64,000 nt of DNA, taken from Dasypus novemcinctus. Taxonomy: Eukaryota > Chordata > Mammalia > Cingulata > Dasypodidae. The translations under genes were made by a program, and so were the position numbers. Positions within the stretch are counted from its first letter, which is position 1, and each line of letters begins with the position of its first letter. The notes under the pieces were generated by a model. The model ran no database searches and had not been told where the DNA came from. It saw only the letters and a program-made list of their open reading frames with translations. Shown here piece after piece: positions 56,937 through 64,000 of the stretch. The stretch lies in the NCBI RefSeq assembly GCF_030445035.2, contig NC_092216.1, positions 11,967,405 through 12,031,404 of the forward strand. The letters are read 5' to 3'.

Positions 56937-57060
56937 GGGAGGCAGGGCAAGATGGCATCTGAGTGAGTGCACCTCATAATCTCTCCTGCAAAGAAGTGGC
57001 TGAGTAGGGTTGGAGTCCTGCTGGACTGGGCTGTTTCAGGTGCTTGCAGGGCAGGAGTTG
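56937..57060 (+). promoter_or_regulatory. L1-VIII 5' terminus with YY1-like box
   Basis: CAAGATGGC at 56948-56956 matches the YY1 core found at bases 13-21 of human L1, where it positions transcription initiation. The same box occurs at equivalent distance in L1-V, L1-III and L1-VII. Function here is inferred from motif and position. Confidence 0.65.
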
Positions 57061-58080
57061 TCTTTAGTGGGACAGTGACAGAGGAGCTTCTTGCAAGAGA
57101 TAGAATTTTGGGTCTCTTTACAGAGGTCAGGGTTGTGAGTGGGACCCTTCCACCTGGGGCTGGCGGCCTGGTGGTGGTGATTCCTGAAGGCTTTGCTGCA
57201 CTGGGGAGTTCCCAAGTCCTGAGCAGGCTGTTTCAGAGGCCTGCAGGGTGGGAGGTGTCTGGAAGTCGATTTGGTGAGACAGTGATGGAGGAGATTCTTG
57301 TGAGAGGTGGAATTTTGGGTTTCTGACATGGAGGTCAGAGGTTCTGGCTGGAGCCCCTCTCCCTAGGGCTGGTGGCTGGGCCATGGTGAACCCTGGGATC
57401 TTTGTTGTGTGGGGAGTTCCCAAACACTGAGTGCGATATTTTAAGGGACTTGCAGGACAGGAGGTGTCTGGAAGTTGATTTGGTGAGACAGCAATGGAGG
57501 AAATTCTTGCAAGAGGTGGAATTTTGGGTTTCTGACATGGAGGTCAGAGGTTCTAGCTGGAGCCCCTCCCCCTAGAGCTGGCAGCTGAACAGTGGTGAAC
57601 CCTGGGATCTTTGTTGTGTGGGGTGTTCCCAAACCCTGAGTGGGCTGTTTCGGGGGACTTGCAGGGCAGGAAGTGTCTGGATGTCGATTTTGTGAGACAG
57701 TGACAGAAGAGATTCTTGCAAGCGGTGGAACTTTGTTTTTTGACATGGAGGTCAGAAGGTCTAGGTGGAGCCCCTCCCCCAAGGGCTGGCAGCCCAGCCA
57801 CGGTGGTCCCTGAAATCTTTGTACTGCAGCAGCACCCCCAGCGGACTGTTTCGGGGGCTTGCAGGGCAGGAGGTATCTGGATGTCGATTTGGTGAGACAG
57901 TGACAGAAGAGACTCTTGTGAGAGGTGGAATTTTGGGTTTCTGACATGGAGGTCAGAGGGTGTGGGCGGGACCTCTCCCCTTAGGGCTGGCATCCAGCTG
58001 CAGTGATCCCTGAAGGTTGTGTTGTGTGCTGCGATGCTCCCAGGCCCCCTGTTAACTGGTTGCATGGTTCCCAGGTCTGA
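57000..58080 (+). repeat. Tandem ~200-209 bp monomers in the L1-VIII 5' UTR
   Basis: The same point of the unit falls at 57061, 57258, 57467, 57676 and 57876, giving spacings of 197, 209, 209 and 200. Each unit includes a GTGTCTGGA-type start, GGTGAGACAGTGA and TGGAATTTTGGG. The units are clearly homologous but diverged. This resembles the monomer promoters of rodent L1 in layout, with no visible sequence relation. Long minus-strand open frames here repeat with the monomers and are not genes. Confidence 0.88.
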
Positions 58081-58204
58081 GTCCCCTAAACCCTTGTGGC
58101 CCATGCTCACAGAGACTCACACTCCTTCAGTCTGCAGTGTCACAGACTTCCCATCCCTGAATTCACCATGCCCTGATGTCCATCTGAGGTCCTTTTTTAT
58201 CCTA

Positions 58205-58440
58205 GCCCTTGGCATTTGTGTGTGTGGGTTTTTTTTTTTTCTTCCTTTTTTCTTTTTCTTGTCTTGGTTGCTAATATTGCATTGTCTCCTGGTCTTTTCT
58301 CCCATTTTATACCACAAGGTCGTTCTTCATTTATTTAGTTTTTCTTTCCTTTTCTTTTTCTTGCTTGTTTCCTCCCCTTTTCTTTGCCTACCCCTTATTT
58401 CTCTTTTTTTCTCTCTTATTCTTCTTATTTTATTTTCTTT
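58205..58440 (+). other. Pyrimidine-rich segment upstream of L1-VIII ORF1
   Basis: Long C/T-rich runs on the sense strand between the monomers and ORF1. Equivalent segments are present in L1-I, L1-III and L1-V. The following 58441-59083 is unique 5' UTR sequence without a gene. Confidence 0.75.
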
Positions 58441-59083
58441 ATAAATAGGTGCTGCAGGGAGCACTTCACACTTGCTGTTTTCTCATCCTCCATTTCCTCT
58501 TTTCTGTGTGAATTGATTTTGGCCACCTACACTATCCCCTTTCCTCCACATCTTGCCATCATCCATCATATACTGTTTCTCTTAATTTCCACCTCCCTTT
58601 CTTTGGCCCCCAAATTGTCTGACTTTTAATATCTAATATCTTTGTTCTGTTTTCTGTCTTTTATACACTCTTGATATTATTGATTTCTTTTCTCTTTCCC
58701 TCTCTCATGAAAACCCTGGCTTTTTAATTCATACTATATTCCTCCCCATATTCAGTTTACTGTCTTATTATAGGTACTCTACTTACGGCTATAACCCTAC
58801 ACAACGTATATGAGTCTAATACCCATGCTCCCAGATCTCACATTGTTACTCTGTTAACAGTTATTACCAATACTACTTTATACATTTTTTTTTCTTACTC
58901 ATTTTGCTTTCCCTGGCCCTAATATTTTCCTTCAATGTGAACTTACCCAGCAACAGGAAAGTAGAGAAAGAAGAACAAAGTGACAAAGAGAAGACATAAC
59001 ACTTATGCATGAACAACAACTAATTAATCCCCAAGACTAGGCAAAGAAGCTAAGGAACTGATTAAACCCATCAAGATAAAATA

Positions 59084-60039
59084 ATGACCAGACAGCAACA
59101 CAGAACTACAAACCAAACCAATAATCAGGAAAACATGGCTGAATCCAATGAACAAACTAAAAACCAGGAAGGGGAGCAGAACATTGGACAAGTAATTAAA
59201 GATCTCAAAACATATATTAGAGACCAACTTAATGAAGTAAAGGAAGAGATTAACAATATTAAGAAAACACTTGGAGAGGAAATTGCAGACATATGCAAAA
59301 AGATAACAGATATGATGGGGATGAACACCACAGTTCAAGAAATCAAAAATACACACTCAGCAAATAGCAGCAGATTAGAAGAGGCAGAGGAGAGAATTAC
59401 TGATATGGAATACAGTACATCTGAAATCAAACAGATAGTAGAACTGATCAATAAAAAGATAGAAAAAATCCAGCTAGGACTTAGGGCACTGGATGACAAT
59501 GCAAAACATGCAAACATACGTATTATAAGCATCCCAGAGGGAGAAGAGAAGGGAAAGGGATCAGAAGGGGTGTTGGAGGAAATTATGGCTGAAAACTTCC
59601 CAAATCTACTGAGAGAGATGGATGTACATGTCCAGGAAGCACAACACACCCCAAACAACATAAAGCCCAACAGGCCCACCCTAAGACACATACTTGTCAA
59701 ATTATCCAATGCTCAAGACAAAGAGAAAATTCTAAAAGCAGCAGGAGAAAAGAAAACCATCACATACAAGGAAGGCTCCATAAGATTAAGTGCTGATTTC
59801 TCATCTGAAACCATGGAGGCAAAAAAGCAGTGGTATGATATAGTCAAGGCCCAAAAGAAAAAAATCTCCAATCAAGAATACTATAGGCAGCTAAAGTAGC
59901 ATTCAAAAGTGATGAAGAGTTCAAAATATTCACAGATAAACAGAAATTGAAAGAGAATGCCAACAAGAACCCTGCCCTTCAAGAAATACTAAAGGGAGTT
60001 CTGGAGGAAGAAAGAAAAAAACAGGAGAGGCAGAGCTGA
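59084..60039 (+). pseudogene. L1-VIII ORF1, one frameshift
   Basis: ORF1p is the L1 RNA-binding protein that packages L1 RNA. The frame from ATG 59084 is open for 271 codons. Residues about 30-135 are a heptad-rich coiled coil; 144-237 are the RRM-like domain (NIRIISIPEGEE at the start, RHILVKLSNAQDKEKIL later); 238-271 begin the C-terminal domain. The frame then stops at 59897-59899, but the C-terminal domain continues in the next frame (KVAFKSDEEFKIFTDKQKLKE) to a TGA at 60037-60039. This points to loss of one base near 59885-59890. With that lesion the protein would lack most of its C-terminal RNA-binding domain. The restored length, near 317 residues, fits mammalian ORF1p. Confidence 0.9.
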
Positions 60040-60121
60040 AGGAGAGTGTAAGAGCAACAAAAAAGACAAAAGCAGAAGGAAAAAACAAACAAAATATGAC
60101 AAACACAAGTCCAAACAAAAT

Positions 60122-63100
60122 ATGGCTAACATAAATAATTCCTTGAAAGTACTAACACTGAATGCCAATGGATTAAATTCACCTGTCAAAAGTTTCAGAC
60201 TGGGAGATTGGATAAGGAAATATGACCCATCTATATGTTGTCTATAAGAAACACATCTTAGACCCAGGGATTCAAGGAGGTTGAAAGTGAATGGCTGGAA
60301 AACCATCTTACAATCAAACAATAACCAAAAAAAGGCAGGAGTAGCTATATTAATATCAAGCAAAATAGAGTTTAAATACAAAGCAATTGTGAGAGACAAA
60401 GAAGGATACTATATATTAGTGAAAGGGACAATTTATCAAGAAGAACAAACAATCATAAATATTTATGCTCCTAACAAGGGTGCCTCCAAATACGTGAGGC
60501 AAACACTGGAAAAATTAAGTGAAAGAATAGATACCTCTACAATTATAGTGAGAGACTTTACTACACAACTGTCAACTTTGCACAGAACATCTCAAAAGAG
60601 AATCAATAAAGAAACAAAAACTTTGAACAGTATATTAGAGGAGCTGGACCTTATCAACATATACAGATCATTACACCCAACTACAGCAGGATATACCTTT
60701 TTCTCAAGTGCACATGGATCATTCTCCAAGATAGACCGTATGTTAGGTAACAAAGAAAGGCTCAATGAATTCAGAAAGATTGAAATCATACAAAATAATA
60801 TCTCTGACCACAGTGGAGTGAAGCTGGAAAACTGCAAGGGCCAGAGGCCCAGATTTCACTCCAAGATATGGAAATTAAACAGCAACTCTTAGAAAAACAG
60901 TGCATCAAAGAGGAAATCTCAAAAGAAATTAATAATTACCTTGAAACTAATGAAAATGATAACACAACATACCAAAACTTATGGGATGCAGCAAAAGCAG
61001 TATTGAGGGGGAAATTTATAGCCATAAATTCATACATCAAAAAGAAGGAAAAGCAAAAATTGAAGAACTAACTGCACATTTGCAGGAATTAATGAAAAAA
61101 CAACAAAGTATCCCTCAGGAAGAAGAAAGAAAGAACAAAGATAAGAACAGAACTAACTGAAATAGAATATAAGAAAGCACTTAAAAAGATAAACAAAACC
61201 AAGAGCTTGTTCTTTGAGAAGATCAATAAAATTGAGAAACCCTTAGTGAGACTAACAAAGAAAAGAGAGAGAAGATGCAAATACACAAAATAAGAAATGA
61301 GAAAGGAAATATCACCACTGACCTCACAGAAATAAAGACTATCATTAGCGGATACTTTGAAAAACTATATTCCAACAAAAATGACAATTCAGAGGAAATG
61401 GACAAATTCCTAGAAACACATAAGCAGCCTAGATTGATGAAAGAAGAAATTGGTGATCTCAACAAACCAATCATAAGTAAAGAGATAGAATCAGTCATTA
61501 AAAACCTCCTAACTAAGAAGAGCCCAGGGCCAGACAGCTTCACAGGGGAATTCTACAAAACATTCCAGAAAGAACTAACACCAATCTGGCTGAAAGTCTT
61601 CCAAAAAATCGAAACAGAAGGAACATTACCTAATTCTATGATGCCAACATTACCCTAGTACCAACGCCAAACAAAGATGCCACAAGAAAGGAAAATTACA
61701 GATCAATTTCTCTAATGAACCTAGATGCAAAAACCTCAACAAATATACTTGCTAACTATATTGAACAAAACATTAAGTGAATTATGCACCATGACCAAGT
61801 GGGATTCATTCCAGGTATGCAAGGTAGGTACAACGTTAGAAAATCAATCAGTGTAATACAACATATAAACAGATTGAAGGAAAAAAAATCACATGATTAT
61901 ATCTATAGATGCAGAAAAAGCATTTGACAAAATACAGCACCCTTTCTTCATAAAAACACTGCAAAAGATTAGAATACAAGGAAATTTTCTGAACACGATA
62001 AAGAGTATATATGAACAACCCATAGCCAACATCGTTTATAATGGTGAAATTCTAAAATACTTTCAAATTAGAAAGGAATAATTCAAAATTTCATTATTTG
62101 TAGATGACATGATCCTATACATAGAAAACCCTGAGAGGTCTACAGCAAAGCTTCTAGAACTCATTAATGAGTTTAGTAAAGTTGCAGGTTATAAGATCAA
62201 TGTGCAAAATCAGTAGCATTTCTGTACAAAAATAACGAGCAAGCTCAGGAGGAAATCAAGAAACAAATACCATTTACAATAGTCAATAAAAATATCAAAT
62301 ACCTAGGAATAAATTTAACTAAAGATGTAAAAATCTTACACACATAACTACACAAGACTGTTCAAGGAAATCAAAGAAGACCTAAATAAATGAAAGAATA
62401 TTCCCTGTTCATGGATAGGAAGACTAAATATTATTAAGATGTCTATCCCTCCAAAACTGATCTACACATTCAATGCAATCCCAATAAAAATCAATACAGC
62501 ATTCTTTAAGGAACTAGAAAAACTAGCTATGAAATTTATTTGGAAAGGAAAGAGACCCCGAATAGCCAAAGATATATTGAAAAAAGAAAAACAAAATTGG
62601 AGGAATCACACTACCTGACTTCAAAACATACTACAAAGCTACAGTAGTGAAAACAGCATGGTATTGGCACAAGGAGAGACATAGAGACCAATGGAACCGA
62701 ATTGAGAGTTCTGATATAGATCCTCATATATATAGTCATATATTATTTGATAAAGCCACCAAACCCTCTCAACTGGGAGAAAATTACCTATTCAACAAGT
62801 GATGCCTGGAGAACTGGATATCCATAGGTAAAAGAATGAAAGAGGGTTACCATCTCACACCTTATACAAAAATCAACTCAAGGTGGATCAAAGACCTAAA
62901 TATAAGAGCCAAGACCATAAAGACTTCGGAAAGCAGTGTAGGGAAGCATATACAAGAACTTGTAATAGGAAATGGCTTCATGAACTTCACACCAAATGCA
63001 AGAGCAGCAAAAGAACAAATAGATACATGGACCTCCTCAAAATTAAAGCCTTCTACAACTCAAAGGATTTCATCAAGAAAGTGAAAAGGGAGCCTACACA

Positions 63101-63767
63101 ATGGGAGAAAATATTTGGTAACCATATATTGGCTAGGAGACTTATAACTTGCATATATAAAGAAATCCTACACCTTGAAAATAAAAAGATAAACAACCCA
63201 TTTTGAAAATGGGAAAGAGATTTAAACAGACACTTCTCCAAAGAAGAAATACAAATGGCTAAAAAGCACATGAAAAAATGCTCTAAATCTCTAGCTATCA
63301 GGGAAATGCAAATCAAAACTACAATGAGATACCATCTTACTCCCATAAGATTGGCAGCTATGAAAAAAACAGAAGACTATAATTGTTGGAGAGGATGTGG
63401 AGGAATAGGAACACTCATTCACTGCAGGTGGGAATGCAGAAGGATCCAGCCATTCTGGAGGACAGCTGGGTGGTTTCTCAAAAAACTAGCCATAGATTTG
63501 CAATATGACCCAGCAATTTCACTGCTGGGTATATACCCAGTAGAACTGAAAACAAGGACACAAACCGATATATGGACACCAATGTTCATAGCAGCATTGT
63601 TCACTATTGCCAAAAGTTGGAATCAATCAAAATGCCCATCAATAGATGAATGGATAAATAAAATGTTGTATATACATACAATGGGATATTACTCGGCTTT
63701 AAGAATGAATACACTACAAACACACGTGATAACATCGATGAATCTTGAGAAGCAACCCAGGCATTGA
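60122..63767 (+). pseudogene. L1-VIII ORF2 (endonuclease, reverse transcriptase, Cys-rich), disrupted
   Basis: The start ATG at 60122 gives MANINNSLKVLTLNANGLNS. An early TAA replaces Gln in the endonuclease QETHL motif near 60246. The next open part (60281-60892) carries endonuclease text with NIYAPN, and SKIDRML where human L1 has the SRIDH-type motif; the GDFN-type motif is altered to VRDFT. Reverse transcriptase text runs through 61275-61658 (SPGPDSFTGEFYKT), and the catalytic motif reads FVDD (about 62094-62115). The last 170 codons (63255-63767) are open and contain the Cys-rich CWRGCGG...HC...C segment and LLGIYP. It has many stops and frameshifts in between and is non-functional. Confidence 0.88.
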
Positions 63768-64000
63768 AGGGCAAATATTACATGACCTCAGTGATATGAA
63801 ATTAGTAAACCAAGCTGCCTCAGAGAGCTAGACTGGAAGATAGGCTTACAGGAAAATGGGGGTAGAGGAAGGATGTAAGTTGACACCTACATGGGTGAAA
63901 TCTATGATAAGCTGGCGGTAAGTATTTGTACAAGGAAGGGATAAAATGGGGGCATAAGGGTTACCTTTGGGTGGAGCTTTGTGGGCTTGAGGGGGGCTGG
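63768..64000 (+). other. Start of the long 3' UTR of L1-VIII
   Basis: Matches 16770-17005 of L1-II and the minus strand of 24130-24400. The window ends in it. Confidence 0.8.

Larger units (their letters stand above)
56937..64000 (+). mobile_element. L1-VIII: sense L1 with complete 5' end, running off the window
   Basis: The parts are 5' UTR (56937-59083), ORF1 (59084-60039), ORF2 (60122-63767) and the start of the long 3' UTR (63768-64000). The first bases GGGAGGCAGGG lead into CAAGATGGC (56948-56956), at bases 12-20 of the element as in L1-V. It sits in L1-VI. The right end and duplication lie outside the window. ORF1 is open for 271 codons, but ORF2 has many lesions, so this is a fairly old but nearly full-length copy. 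Confidence 0.9.

Noticed and set aside
57000..58080. Regularly spaced repeats as a CRISPR-like array
   Set aside because: Whole ~200-bp units are repeated with no short repeats alternating with unique spacers, and the context is a mammalian L1.
57036..58110. Long minus-strand open frames with recurring protein motifs
   Set aside because: The recurrence follows the ~200-bp L1 5' UTR monomers on the other strand; frames change between units, and no start or splice context supports a gene.

Overview
This window is mammalian nuclear DNA, most likely from an armadillo or a close xenarthran relative. The main clue is three nearly complete copies and one tail fragment of a tRNA-headed SINE that I recognise as the armadillo DAS-SINE. 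They are embedded in a L1 lineage with unusually long untranslated regions. I see no host gene with an open, intron-bearing structure, no functional RNA gene and no CRISPR array. Almost every base belongs to a retrotransposon, an endogenous retrovirus (ERV) or a processed pseudogene, nested in several layers.

Layout. (1) 1-9149: fragments of antisense L1 and an unclassified repeat split by a tRNA-Phe-primed class I ERV (336-5999, both LTRs present, gag/pro/RT degraded, the rest of pol and env mostly gone). That ERV carries a GC-rich class II (betaretrovirus-like) solo LTR (1219-2093). (2) 9150-21237: antisense L1-I, with a very long 3' UTR, DAS-SINE 1, a sense-strand 3'-UTR insertion (11809-13110) and sense-strand L1-II (16104-19903), which may carry a 3' transduction. 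(3) 21238-29835: a SINE tail fragment and antisense L1-III, whose 5' UTR holds a 29-bp minisatellite and whose interior holds DAS-SINE 2. (4) 29836-47205: an older antisense L1 (L1-IV) split by two 3'-UTR fragments, by a KLF10 processed pseudogene (32820-35699) and by L1-V (37309-46574), a 9.3-kb full-length L1 with perfect 14-bp target-site duplications. (5) 47206-56936: antisense L1-VI, split by DAS-SINE 3, the second copy of the class II solo LTR (51039-51895), a 5'-inverted L1 fragment and L1-VII. (6) 56937-64000: sense-strand L1-VIII, which runs off the window. It has a tandem-monomer 5' UTR, ORF1 with one frameshift, a decayed ORF2 and the beginning of the long 3' UTR.

How the parts relate. 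The L1s supplied the enzymes that would have made the SINE copies, the KLF10 retrocopy and the truncated 3'-UTR insertions; target-site duplications support this for several of them. The most interesting signal is in the L1 lineage: at least three unrelated 5' UTR types sit in front of the same kind of ORF1, each starting with a YY1-like AAGATGG box about 12 bases from the 5' end. The 3' UTR is about 2.9 kb and looks bipartite. The two class II solo LTRs differ in length by exactly what two small tandem repeats inside them predict. I found no new multi-gene system. Family names are from recognition, not database search, and L1 boundaries without a stated duplication are good to roughly 10-50 bases.
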